Both the position numbers and the translations under genes were made by a program. From JAHBNG01 sp039028975 (GTDB taxonomy: Bacteria; Chloroflexota; Anaerolineae; Caldilineales; Caldilineaceae), in assembly GCA_039028975.1 (NCBI GenBank), contig JBCCHB010000083.1, positions 1 through 64,000 of the forward strand: a stretch of 64,000 nucleotides of DNA, given 5' to 3'. The notes beneath the pieces were generated by a model. The model saw only the letters and a program-made list of their open reading frames with translations, made no database searches and had not been told where the DNA came from. Of the stretch, positions 34,424 to 43,330 are shown piece by piece. Numbering within the stretch: the first letter of the stretch is position 1; every line of letters begins with the position of its first letter.

Positions 34424-34999
34424 CTAAAGTTCGTGTGCCGCCATGTAACTCAATACCTCCCGCGTTAACAACGTATCCGCCCTGGCTCGGTGGGCATTGG
34501 GAAGCGAAATACTGCAACGTCGCCCTGCCTTTTCCAGACTTTGCCAGCGGTAGGCTTGACGCTGCTGATCCCATTCACCGTAAAACTGAGCATAGAGGTG
34601 CATGATACAGAAGGCATTTGCCCCAATCGGCTGCCAATTTAGACCAGATGCTTTGTGGGATTGTTGCATAAGTCGTAGGTCAAAATCTGCATTAAAGATG
34701 CCCACATGTCGTCCTGCAAGAATTTGTTCTACCTCCGGCCAGATCTGTTCCCACCGGGGAGCATCTTTGACAACGGTATTTGTAATTCCATGAATTCGTT
34801 GGGCATCGGGCGTGATGAGGCCGTGTGGTTTCACAAGCGTATCCAGTAGCACGCTTCCATCGTGGTCTATGATACAGATCTCGACAATCTCTGACGTGCT
34901 GCGAACTCCCGTGGTTTCAGTATCCAGATAGAGGGGGCTCTTCGCCAGGTGTGCCCGGGCTTTTCTGACGGCCTCTTTCTTGTCTTCGGCTGCGTTCAT
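34424..34999 (-). CDS. DEDDh 3'-5' exonuclease (DnaQ-like)
   Basis: 191 aa. ExoI is LYLDTETTG with the first Asp/Glu pair, ExoII is VGIFNADFDLRLM, and ExoIII is AHRARADT with His and Asp spaced as in DEDDh enzymes. It is a stand-alone proofreading-type exonuclease for DNA or RNA ends, without polymerase or helicase domains. The start overlaps the stop of the upstream zinc-ribbon membrane protein gene (34996), so they are co-translated. It converges with the ParB-USP gene 38 nt away. Confidence 0.88.
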   Translation of the reverse strand: MNAAEDKKEAVRKARAHLAKSPLYLDTETTGVRSTSEIVEICIIDHDGSVLLDTLVKPHGLITPDAQRIHGITNTVVKDAPRWEQIWPEVEQILAGRHVGIFNADFDLRLMQQSHKASGLNWQPIGANAFCIMHLYAQFYGEWDQQRQAYRWQSLEKAGRRCSISLPNAHRARADTLLTREVLSYMAAHEL

Positions 35000-36333
35000 A
35001 CTGCATACCCCACATCTGCCCCCAGATCTGCCTCCGCATCTGCTGATTGACCTTTATCTATACCATTCCCCACATCCTTGTAAGATAAATATGGCTGAGC
35101 CGAGCCGCTCAACCGTTTTGTTCCAGAGCGCACCAGCATGGCTCGATAGAGCCAGTAGTTGGTCAGGCACATAATTGGAATAGATATTGCACCCAAAAAG
35201 GGAATCCACTGGATCGAAATCAGCAAGAGATTAAAGATTAACAGTGTGACTCGCAAAAAGAAGACAACAGGGCGTTGCAAGTATCCCCTAAAGCTGGAGA
35301 TAAAGGTGAGCCGATAGTAGATGACGCCCGGCAGGATGCCTAAGATCGGCACAAAGCTCAGCGCAAAACAGATAGCCAAAGTTTGGGGCAACGCCTGGCG
35401 CAGTTTGGCCAGATAGTCATCTAGCTCTGCTGAATTAGCAAAGGTGACAGTTCCACAAGCTTTGCAGGTCTGTTGAATCAATCGCTCAGGCAGCCGAGTC
35501 GCACAGCTGGGGCAGCGCTTTCGAGTCAGTAAGCGGTGATAATGCTCATGGGGATCGGTTGATGGCTCGTCTAGAGACTGACCAAAGACGCCCACCGCAT
35601 GGGGCTTTAAGTTTGGCTGGTCACAATGCGGACAGTAAAGGGCTGTGGCCAACATGGGCTGATCGCATGACGTGCAAGCAAGCTTGCGCTTTTCTTGGAT
35701 ATGATCAACATATCGCTGCACCAAAAAGAGCAGAAGTATGGTTGCCCCATAGATTGAGAGCGCGAAGAGCGGAAAGAAGAAGGCAATCAATGTGCCGATG
35801 ATGGTCCAAAAGTCCTCAAACCAGCTAAAGTAACCCTGCACTCCTATGTCGTCTTCTTCATCCAGATCCACCAGTGCCGAAAGAATGCCACTACGCAACC
35901 AACCTAACAGCCAGACACTACCGCTAGTCAGCACAGATCCGATTAGGGCTATTCCCCACTGGAGCCATTCAATTCCCCATTGTGACGAATCCACCGATGC
36001 AAGAAATCTCTCTTCAAGCGGGCCGAAATTTGCTGGATTGCCATCAAGCGTAGGCAAGACCAATATCAGCACCAACAGAAAGCTAAGTATTCCCTTGGCA
36101 AGTGGTGTAAACTCATCTAGGTATCGGCCCAAATCTGTCTTTGAGCCCAAGACCTCAATAATGGCCAATCCACCCATCACTGCGAGTGCCTCGTTGGAAA
36201 CAAACCAAGCAGGGGCGGTCAGCATATCGGTAAAGCGGGCCAATAAAGCAATTAACAACGTAACCAAGAAGGGCCTTGTTGCAAAAAAGGGGGACGCGTT
36301 TAGCAGCCCAAGTAAAGATCTATTCATCATCAC
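34996..36333 (-). CDS. Zinc-ribbon membrane protein with DUF4126-like N-terminus
   Basis: 445 aa. Residues 1-200 hold five to six membrane helices and resemble DUF4126 proteins (LIALLARFTDMLTAP, VMGGLAIIEVLGSK). From about 225 come two zinc-ribbon-like four-cysteine knots (CTSCDQP...CPHCDQP and CPSCATR...CKACGT). A second membrane block (about 325-410: FVPILGILPGVIYYRL, IQWIPFLGAISIPIMC) and a polar tail follow. No enzyme motif is seen. It may be a membrane scaffold whose ribbons face the cytoplasm. It is coupled to the exonuclease gene by a 4-nt overlap. Confidence 0.6.
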   Translation of the reverse strand: MMMNRSLLGLLNASPFFATRPFLVTLLIALLARFTDMLTAPAWFVSNEALAVMGGLAIIEVLGSKTDLGRYLDEFTPLAKGILSFLLVLILVLPTLDGNPANFGPLEERFLASVDSSQWGIEWLQWGIALIGSVLTSGSVWLLGWLRSGILSALVDLDEEDDIGVQGYFSWFEDFWTIIGTLIAFFFPLFALSIYGATILLLFLVQRYVDHIQEKRKLACTSCDQPMLATALYCPHCDQPNLKPHAVGVFGQSLDEPSTDPHEHYHRLLTRKRCPSCATRLPERLIQQTCKACGTVTFANSAELDDYLAKLRQALPQTLAICFALSFVPILGILPGVIYYRLTFISSFRGYLQRPVVFFLRVTLLIFNLLLISIQWIPFLGAISIPIMCLTNYWLYRAMLVRSGTKRLSGSAQPYLSYKDVGNGIDKGQSADAEADLGADVGYAV

Positions 36334-36384
36334 CTACTAACAAATTCAGCAGTTCAGCTATACAGCAATCAACAATTTAGCGAA

Positions 36385-37803
36385 TTACGATTCAGTTCCT
36401 GTGAGCCTGGGTAGATCAATCAAAATCGTTCGAATCGCCAGGCCATCCATAGCTTCCACAGTAAAGGTAGCACCCTGAAACTCAACTCGCTCTCCTGCCT
36501 TTGAAACATGACCTAGCTGGGCCATGATCCAGCCTGCAATCGTGTCGGCCTCGTCCTCTTCAATCTCCAATTCGAAGTGTTGTTTTAGCTCATCGAGCAA
36601 CAAGTCACCACGTACCCGAATGCGGTTATGGCTGATCTCCTCAAAGGGAGCGAGCTCTTCTTCATCATACTCATCCCGAATTTCACCGACTAACTCTTCG
36701 ACGATATCCTCCATGGTCACCATCCCTGCAACGCCACCATACTCATCTACAACAACGGCGATCTGAGAGCGCTGGCTTTGGAATTGCTCTAGCATCTGTT
36801 CCAATGCCAGAGATTCAGGAACGAAGAGAACCGTGCGTATCATCTCCGCCAATTCCCCTGTCATTCCTTCTGCAACAGCTTGTAGCTCTTCTGCTCTAGA
36901 TTTGGTATGACGACCCTCGTCCGCATCACTCTTCTCCCCTTCAATCTCTACGGGGGCAACACCTACAAAGTCGCGGGCCAAGTCCTTTGTATGCAATATG
37001 CCAACAATATGATCCAGGTCACCCTGAAAGACAGGATAACGAGAATAGCGATTTTGGCAGACCAGATCCAGGGCTTCCGCTCGGGTAAGTTCGGCTGGAA
37101 TACCGATTAGGCGATTTCGAGGCGTCATTATTTGCCCTACGGTCCGTTCTTGAAAATCGAGTATATTTTCTAGGACGATCTGCTCACCTGGATTGAGTAG
37201 ACCGCTCTCAGAGCTTTCTGCTACAATAAATTCTAGCTCCTCCGATGAGACCAGGCGGGAGGCGGCATCTTCCGCTCTGATGCCGACCATTCGTAGGAGC
37301 ATATCGCCTGTCCAGTTTAATATGACGGATAGTGGCCGGAAAAGCCGATCAAAGAACCTCATCAATCCATTGAGTGATATGGCAGATCGTTCGGGTGCCT
37401 GCAAAGCCAAGGACTTAGGAACCATTTCGCCCACTACGACGTGTAAATAGGTAATGATGGCAACTGCTAATACCAACGCAACAGTGTGGACAAGTTCATG
37501 AGGTATGAGGTGTAAGCGCTCTAGCGGAGCCTCTAGCCAATGGGCAATCGTATGTTCACCATACATGCCCAATCCCAACGTGGCAATGGTGATACCAATC
37601 TGTGCCGTCGAGAGGTAACGGTTAATCAGCATGCGATCTCGCAAGATAACAAGCACGCGCTTAGCCAAGGCAGATCCTTCTTCTGCCATGCGGGCGACTC
37701 TTGAATGCTGGGAGCCAGCAATAGCAAATTCTGCAGCTACGAAGACACCATTCACAAGAATTAGAACGGTGATTATGGAAATGGGTACTATATATTCTGC
37801 CAT
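36385..37803 (-). CDS. CNNM/CorC family protein (DUF21-CBS-CBS-CorC_HlyC), first
   Basis: 472 aa. The N-terminal DUF21 membrane domain has three to four helices (LILVNGVFVAAEFAIAGSQ, ATLGLGMYGEHTIAHWL). A CBS pair begins at GQIMTPRNRLIGIPAE and includes VDEYGGVAGMVTMEDIVEELVG. The C-terminal CorC_HlyC domain has RIRVRGDLLLDEL and ADTIAGWIMAQLGHV. These proteins are linked with magnesium or sodium transport across the inner membrane. The ATG shares one base with the stop of the upstream paralogue, so both subunits are made together and may form a heterodimer. Confidence 0.92.
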   Translation of the reverse strand: MAEYIVPISIITVLILVNGVFVAAEFAIAGSQHSRVARMAEEGSALAKRVLVILRDRMLINRYLSTAQIGITIATLGLGMYGEHTIAHWLEAPLERLHLIPHELVHTVALVLAVAIITYLHVVVGEMVPKSLALQAPERSAISLNGLMRFFDRLFRPLSVILNWTGDMLLRMVGIRAEDAASRLVSSEELEFIVAESSESGLLNPGEQIVLENILDFQERTVGQIMTPRNRLIGIPAELTRAEALDLVCQNRYSRYPVFQGDLDHIVGILHTKDLARDFVGVAPVEIEGEKSDADEGRHTKSRAEELQAVAEGMTGELAEMIRTVLFVPESLALEQMLEQFQSQRSQIAVVVDEYGGVAGMVTMEDIVEELVGEIRDEYDEEELAPFEEISHNRIRVRGDLLLDELKQHFELEIEEDEADTIAGWIMAQLGHVSKAGERVEFQGATFTVEAMDGLAIRTILIDLPRLTGTES

Positions 37804-39434
37804 TAAATGATCTCGTATTTTTCTAGTCGTGCAATCTCTTCTTCTGTTATCTCAAAGCTTACTTCATGAACGCTGTTATCCTGCATCTTTTCGACCTGAA
37901 ACTCAATAATTGTAGCGGTTCCAGATGCAGCTAATCGAGATGTCCCTGTCTCCGACTCGCTTGATTCGGATACCCCATGCTCGTTGGGTAGATCAGTCAA
38001 GGTCTCTTGAGAGGCAGCCTCAGCCTTGGGTGTATCTGGTGATTTGGGTGGTTCAGTAGGCGGTTCGATCTGAGCCAGCTTTTCTAGCAGATCATGAGGC
38101 TGGCCATTATCTCCATGATGGTCGTGACTCGCCGTGTCATCATCCCCTACATCAACATAGCGAGCGGAGATCGATACAGTATCCCCAACTTGTGGTAGCT
38201 TGCCCAGTTGGCTAAAAATAAGACCACCTATTGTGTCTGCATCATCTACTGGTAGCTTCAGATCTAGCCATTCGTTGATGTGATCAACCTGGATGTCCCC
38301 TTTAACAAAGAGTCGGCTGGCCGGACCTACGCGAACCAACTGCCTATTGATATCAAACTCATCATAAAACTCACCGATGATCTCCTCGAAGAGATCTTCA
38401 ACCGTGATCATGCCTGCTGTGCCACCATACTCGTCAGCGACGATTGCTAGGTAGTTCTGATCGCTCTGCATGGATTGCAGGATCCCCTCAACAGGGAGCG
38501 ACTCTGGAATGATGACGACTGGGCGCATGTGATCCCGCATTATCCCGGACACGGCAGGAGCGCTATTGGGGCTTCCACTATGAACCACCTTGAGCAGATC
38601 CTTCAAGTGGACAAACCCTACAATCCGATCGATTGTTCCTTCATGCAGAGGCAACCTAGAATAGCGAGACCGAGCCAGAAGCTCAAGCAATTGATGGGGG
38701 GATTCATTGACGTCAGCTGTCAGCATATGGTTTCGTGGAATCATCACTTTGCGCGCCGTCACATCTCGCAAACCCAACGTATTGATCAAAAGATTCCGTT
38801 CATCTAGATCTAGAATGCCCCCTTCGCTGCTCTCTTCAACTAGAATTTGGATCTCTTCTGGTGAATGCACATGGGCATGTTCAGACATGGCTGTAACGCC
38901 AAAGAGCCGTAAAATCAACGTCCCACTTCCGTTAAAGAACCAAATAAGTGGACGAAAGAGCCAGAGAGACCAGCGCATGGGAGCCAATGTTAATAAGAGC
39001 AGCCTCTCTGGCATCTGCACGCCTACATTTTTGGGTATCAATTCGCCCAAAATGACCGTAACAATGGTCAGCAGCGTCAACACAATAATTGTGGACATAC
39101 TCTCTATACTTTCAGGAGATAGCTGCTCTATGAAAGAGACTGTTCCGGCCATCGACATCAACCAGTTGGTAATGTTCTTCGTCAACTGGGACTGTCCATA
39201 GAACCCAAGAATCAAACTAGTTAGGGTGATGCCCAACTGGCAGGCAGCAATATAGTCATCCAATTGCCGAGGATCATCGATGATCTCTAATGCCTTTTGT
39301 GCCGAGTCATTGCCTTCAGCTGACTGTTGGGCTAATTTCGGCTTACTGGCACTGACAGCAGAGAATTCTGCTGCAACGTAGTGCCCCGACAAAACAATGA
39401 GAGTCAGAATAATTAGAAAAGTAATCAGTAACAT
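37803..39434 (-). CDS. CNNM/CorC family protein, second, with long C-terminal extension
   Basis: 543 aa, same layout as its neighbour: DUF21 helices (SGHYVAAEFSAVSASKPK, LGITLTSLILGFYGQSQL), CBS pair starting ARKVMIPRNHM and including VADEYGGTAGMITVEDLFEEIIG, then the CorC_HlyC domain with ADTIGGLIFSQLGKLPQVG. A region of about 100 residues behind it is low-complexity, with HDHHGD, Pro/Glu-rich and Ser/Glu-rich stretches, and ends in FEITEEEIARLEKYEII. The His/Asp cluster could bind metal. The tandem pair looks like an old duplication. It lies seven nt after the cysteine-motif protein gene. Confidence 0.9.
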   Translation of the reverse strand: MLLITFLIILTLIVLSGHYVAAEFSAVSASKPKLAQQSAEGNDSAQKALEIIDDPRQLDDYIAACQLGITLTSLILGFYGQSQLTKNITNWLMSMAGTVSFIEQLSPESIESMSTIIVLTLLTIVTVILGELIPKNVGVQMPERLLLLTLAPMRWSLWLFRPLIWFFNGSGTLILRLFGVTAMSEHAHVHSPEEIQILVEESSEGGILDLDERNLLINTLGLRDVTARKVMIPRNHMLTADVNESPHQLLELLARSRYSRLPLHEGTIDRIVGFVHLKDLLKVVHSGSPNSAPAVSGIMRDHMRPVVIIPESLPVEGILQSMQSDQNYLAIVADEYGGTAGMITVEDLFEEIIGEFYDEFDINRQLVRVGPASRLFVKGDIQVDHINEWLDLKLPVDDADTIGGLIFSQLGKLPQVGDTVSISARYVDVGDDDTASHDHHGDNGQPHDLLEKLAQIEPPTEPPKSPDTPKAEAASQETLTDLPNEHGVSESSESETGTSRLAASGTATIIEFQVEKMQDNSVHEVSFEITEEEIARLEKYEII

Positions 39435-39440
39435 AGGAAT

Positions 39441-41336
39441 TTATTGAATTTGTATATCCACTGAAAGGGTTTCCGAACGGATTGTTTCTCCCGATGCTTG
39501 GCTAGATGCATATGTTTGTACAAGGAGTAATTGACCCGATGCATCGGCGGGTGCTTCAACCCGTAAAAGTATAAACGCAGTGTTGGCTGCTCCCACATTG
39601 GTTAACACTAAGCGCTCCCCAGAGCAAACACCATCTTGTCGGCAGAGGAGTATAGACCAACCAGGCTGACTACGTTCCGCTAAAACAATCGAAATAGAAT
39701 CGATATCTTCGCCTGTATTCGTTGCTAGAAGGCCCAACTCACAGGTAACACCTGGGCCACAGACATACGGGACGCCGTTTTGTGGCTGGGCACTTTCCAG
39801 TTTGACACCCCTTACAATGACTTTGGTGGGCGATGGGGCTGGCGTGGATGTAGGCGGAACGGGCGTCGCTGTTGGTACCGGTGTCCAAGTCGGTGATGGT
39901 GGAGCAGGCAAAGGCGTAAAGGTCCACGTTGGCGTGGGGGTAACCGTTGGTTCGGCAATTTGCAAAGTTGTTGTGTAGATTTTCGTACCGCCATTGGGCA
40001 ATACAACGCTCAGTAAGAGGGTCTTGTCATTGTCCGTAATACACTCTTCTCTCTCTCCACTTCCGTCTACACCAATGTTTCTATAATAGACCTCGCGAAC
40101 GTGCTGAACAGTCCAGGTGACCATGGTACATTTGCCTTCTCTAAGGATAGGCTCCTCTGGGCCGAAGAAGACGATTGGGGGCGGCCAAGTGGCAGTAGGC
40201 CATGGCGTCTCTGTTGGCTGCTCGGGTACTGGATTGGGGATCAGTGGCACCTCCGGCGTTGGGCGACGGGTTGGAGGTGTGGGTACAATTACCTGAACGT
40301 TAATCTCCGGAACGGGTGTCACTGTGGGGGTCGCCGGTATGAACGCAGGTTGCTGATTGTCTGCCGATCCGTCTGAACCCCCTTGCACCGCACCGTTCTG
40401 TTGACTAGCGGACTGAGGAACACTCTGAAGACTATCGCCACTCGTATCTGCTGGGGGATTGCTCTGGTTTTGGATGGTCACAACGACGGGCGTGGGTGTA
40501 ACAGCCACAGGAAATGCCTGATTTGACTGGATTGGCTGAGCCGGCTTCAAGGCTGCTTGGGGAATCGTAGGTGTCGCAGCAACAGGTATGGGCCGGCTTT
40601 CTACCCCAAGGTTGCTTCCAGCAACTGCCTGATCCTTCTGCCTGTTATCTCCAACGCTGTTACGACCTACAAGTTCAGTGCTAGGTTCGTCTGCTTGGTT
40701 ATTGCCTTCTGATCCCGAGGCAGAACCATCGAACCCTACACTTGAATCTGATGTTGCTGTAACGACGAGATAGACAGCCTGCTCGCCATTCTTCCCATCA
40801 ACCGTGATGACAGACCCGTTATCCAATAGGGACGACGCACTGGTCGTTGAGCCTAGGGTGCTGTTTATTACCATCTGCCACCCTATATACCCAGCGAGCA
40901 CAATCCCCAAAAGGAATACGGTGGCAAATGCCGAACCTGCAAGAAGCCAGATGGGGCGTTGATGGGTTTCGTTACTGCGCTCAAAAAGGAACTCATCTGT
41001 TGCTGCTTTGGCCACAAAAGGGCCAGCCATCTCATCGTCATTAGCAAGAAATTCGGAATCTAGTGGCAGTGATGTTGTGGCTTCATTGACTAAGGAAAGC
41101 AGATGTGGATCTTGGATGGACGCTGAATGAGTTTGGATGGAACGGGTCTGAAAGCGAGGACATTGATGAAAGCCGCCCGAAATACAGTACGTTGCCTGAT
41201 CTGCCAAAAGCAACGTACCGTAATCGGGAGCCGGCTCCGTAAAGCAGCAATTTTCAAAGCTAGGGAAATCCCGAGCCATTTGCTGGTTCTGTTCTGGACC
41301 TAATACGCCCAAAAATGGGCAGGTCTTAGTCGTCAT
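39441..41336 (-). CDS. Membrane protein with N-terminal cysteine motif and Pro/Thr-rich linker
   Basis: About 631 aa from the ATG at 41336; a GTG at 41348 is also in frame. The cytoplasmic N-terminus carries a Cys-rich block (CPFLG, FPSFENCCF, a HQ-like region with YC, and CPRF) that I associate with Chloroflexota envelope proteins, often LysM ones. One membrane helix follows near residue 135 (WLLAGSAFATVFLLGIVL). The outside part has long Ser/Gln and Pro/Thr linkers (TATPVPPTSTPAPSPT), a short domain with CTMVTWTVQHV, and a C-terminal beta domain of about 110 residues with two cysteine pairs (CGPGVTC, CRQDGVC). It is probably a cell-surface protein; the Cys block could bind metal. Function unknown. 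Confidence 0.6.
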   Translation of the reverse strand: MTTKTCPFLGVLGPEQNQQMARDFPSFENCCFTEPAPDYGTLLLADQATYCISGGFHQCPRFQTRSIQTHSASIQDPHLLSLVNEATTSLPLDSEFLANDDEMAGPFVAKAATDEFLFERSNETHQRPIWLLAGSAFATVFLLGIVLAGYIGWQMVINSTLGSTTSASSLLDNGSVITVDGKNGEQAVYLVVTATSDSSVGFDGSASGSEGNNQADEPSTELVGRNSVGDNRQKDQAVAGSNLGVESRPIPVAATPTIPQAALKPAQPIQSNQAFPVAVTPTPVVVTIQNQSNPPADTSGDSLQSVPQSASQQNGAVQGGSDGSADNQQPAFIPATPTVTPVPEINVQVIVPTPPTRRPTPEVPLIPNPVPEQPTETPWPTATWPPPIVFFGPEEPILREGKCTMVTWTVQHVREVYYRNIGVDGSGEREECITDNDKTLLLSVVLPNGGTKIYTTTLQIAEPTVTPTPTWTFTPLPAPPSPTWTPVPTATPVPPTSTPAPSPTKVIVRGVKLESAQPQNGVPYVCGPGVTCELGLLATNTGEDIDSISIVLAERSQPGWSILLCRQDGVCSGERLVLTNVGAANTAFILLRVEAPADASGQLLLVQTYASSQASGETIRSETLSVDIQIQ

Positions 41337-41385
41337 GATAAGATTCACTCATCAGGCAAAAAGGTGCAGAATAAGAATTCTGCAG

Positions 41386-43323
41386 CTATTGTGCCTGTAA
41401 GTCTACTATTCGACTTTCACACCACGCTATCGCTTCGTCCACCGTCTGGATTTCCTCGGCCGCTTGCGCCTCTGCCACTTCTCCCAATAAGCGGCCGACT
41501 AGAGGACCAGGTTCAATTGAGAGCCGTTCCATCAGCATGTTTCCGTTAATTAGCGGCGATGATGTGATCCCAGGTAATGAGGGTGCCTCCATTGCATACG
41601 CCAAGAGCTGGGTTACGTGTTCCAAATAGGCAAGCCATTTCTCTTGCGTTAAGGTTGTCGGCTCGGTTGGCCCAACCGGTCCATGGATAGCCAAGAAATC
41701 AGCAAGAGCTAGTAAAAGTACATCGATCCCAACTAAGGAATCGCGCTGGATCTTGCCTACATCCCGAAAGAATCGAAAGCAAGCTCGATGGCTAACAGAC
41801 GTGCCTTCAAAGCTAACATGGAGATGATGAGGACGCATATGTGCCAAAATAACCTTATCCACCAGCTTTAGCTCATCCCGGCTGAAGTGAAGAGCCTGCA
41901 GACGTGGCTCCACCAGATCGGCTCCGACCTGCTCATGTTCAAAAAAGCGCTGTTTCGTTTCCCCCTGGTTTGTAACTTCTTCTGAACGGGTCTTGGGTTT
42001 TCCAATATCGTGGAAGAGAGCAAACCAAACCAACCACTCTGCTCGCTTATGCCCTACTGAAGGCTCAATTTGAAAATGAGTGGCCAGTTTCTCCCTCCAG
42101 GGGCTTAAGCGCTCTACGAGAACCGAGAGACACGCTTCGATAGACGGATGGATGGGCTCATGCTCTATTCTTTCACCAGAACGCTTGCTGCTAGGGTGAA
42201 TATTATCTTGCAATAGCCAGTCGCGCAAGAATCCTGCATAGCGAACAGCCCAAAGCGTATGGTTGAAGACATTTAGCGTATGAGGGGCAGATTGAGGAAC
42301 TCCCTTGAGAGTCGTAATTTCAGGCAAGATGAGCGCCAATAATCCCAATTCATCCAACCTATTGAGCACAGTAGCGGGGTCTGAAGTTGCGAGTGCCTTC
42401 CAAAGTTCATCTCTGATGCGTTCATGGCTAATCTGTGAAATCAAGGGCGCGAGATCGACGATCTGGATTAGGGTCTCTTCTTCGATCTGAAATCCCAACT
42501 GGGCTGAGAGCCGCACAGCTCGTAATAAACGAGCCGGATCTTGGGGAATGGCTTGGTCAGATACTCGACGGATAAATCGTCTCTTGAGGTCAGAAAAACC
42601 ACCAAAATGGTCTATCAGGCCAGGCGTCTGTGCAACTATCTCTCGAGCTATCTTGCGCTCGTTTAAGCGTTGAATATCCTGTTTTTGCGTATCAGGTGGC
42701 TGGGTATCTATACTGCAGTCGCTTTGAAAGCTGGCGTTTCCTGCTGACTCTATGGGGGAGACCAAACCCCGGTTTTCAAACCAAGCTGAGTATAGTTTTG
42801 GATTGTCAGGTTGGAAGCTAGCACCATCAATACGCAGCGCCATGGCATTAATGGTAAAATCTCGCCCCGCTAAATCTTCATAGAGGTTTGAACCCTGGAA
42901 GCGTGCCACATCACAGACAAGAGGCGAACTCTCTCGGTTACAGACTAAGCGAGCAATGTCCCGTTCCAGATCAAGAGGGTAGTAGGCCCACCCTTTCTCA
43001 TCTGCCACCTGCCGAGCAATCCTGCAAGCGTTTTTGGGGACAAGTAGATCCAGATCCGGGATGTGAACTGCCTGCTCAGGAGCTTGGGCAAATTCTTGTT
43101 GCACTTCCTCTGCTTGCTTGTTCTCTGTTGGTTTATTCCCAGACTGCTTCTTACGGTTTTGAAATTTCCCATCATCAGAATGAGGGCTGGCGAGAGGTAA
43201 GAGGAGATCCCGAACCGCACCACCGACGATATAGAGTTCAGGTGCATGGACCGTAAATCGCTCTATTAGTTCACGGAACTCTCCGTGAATGGGGTGCCAC
43301 AGTGGGGGTACTTGTTTGCTCAA
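41386..43323 (-). CDS. tRNA nucleotidyltransferase/poly(A) polymerase family with HD domain
   Basis: 645 aa. Class II head motif YIVGGAVRDLLL, followed after an unusual low-complexity insert of about 45 residues by DLDLLVP with the catalytic Asp pair. Next come RDFTINAMALR, the RRVSDQAIPQDPARLLRAVRLSAQLGF block that reads the tRNA end, and a C-terminal HD phosphohydrolase domain (FALFHDIGKPKT). It adds CCA or A to tRNA 3' ends, or acts as a poly(A) polymerase. The six tRNA genes in this window lack encoded CCA, as far as can be read, and so need such an enzyme. It lies eight nt after the moaD-moaE gene in the same operon. Confidence 0.88.
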   Translation of the reverse strand: MSKQVPPLWHPIHGEFRELIERFTVHAPELYIVGGAVRDLLLPLASPHSDDGKFQNRKKQSGNKPTENKQAEEVQQEFAQAPEQAVHIPDLDLLVPKNACRIARQVADEKGWAYYPLDLERDIARLVCNRESSPLVCDVARFQGSNLYEDLAGRDFTINAMALRIDGASFQPDNPKLYSAWFENRGLVSPIESAGNASFQSDCSIDTQPPDTQKQDIQRLNERKIAREIVAQTPGLIDHFGGFSDLKRRFIRRVSDQAIPQDPARLLRAVRLSAQLGFQIEEETLIQIVDLAPLISQISHERIRDELWKALATSDPATVLNRLDELGLLALILPEITTLKGVPQSAPHTLNVFNHTLWAVRYAGFLRDWLLQDNIHPSSKRSGERIEHEPIHPSIEACLSVLVERLSPWREKLATHFQIEPSVGHKRAEWLVWFALFHDIGKPKTRSEEVTNQGETKQRFFEHEQVGADLVEPRLQALHFSRDELKLVDKVILAHMRPHHLHVSFEGTSVSHRACFRFFRDVGKIQRDSLVGIDVLLLALADFLAIHGPVGPTEPTTLTQEKWLAYLEHVTQLLAYAMEAPSLPGITSSPLINGNMLMERLSIEPGPLVGRLLGEVAEAQAAEEIQTVDEAIAWCESRIVDLQAQ

Positions 43324-43330
43324 TCAATCT

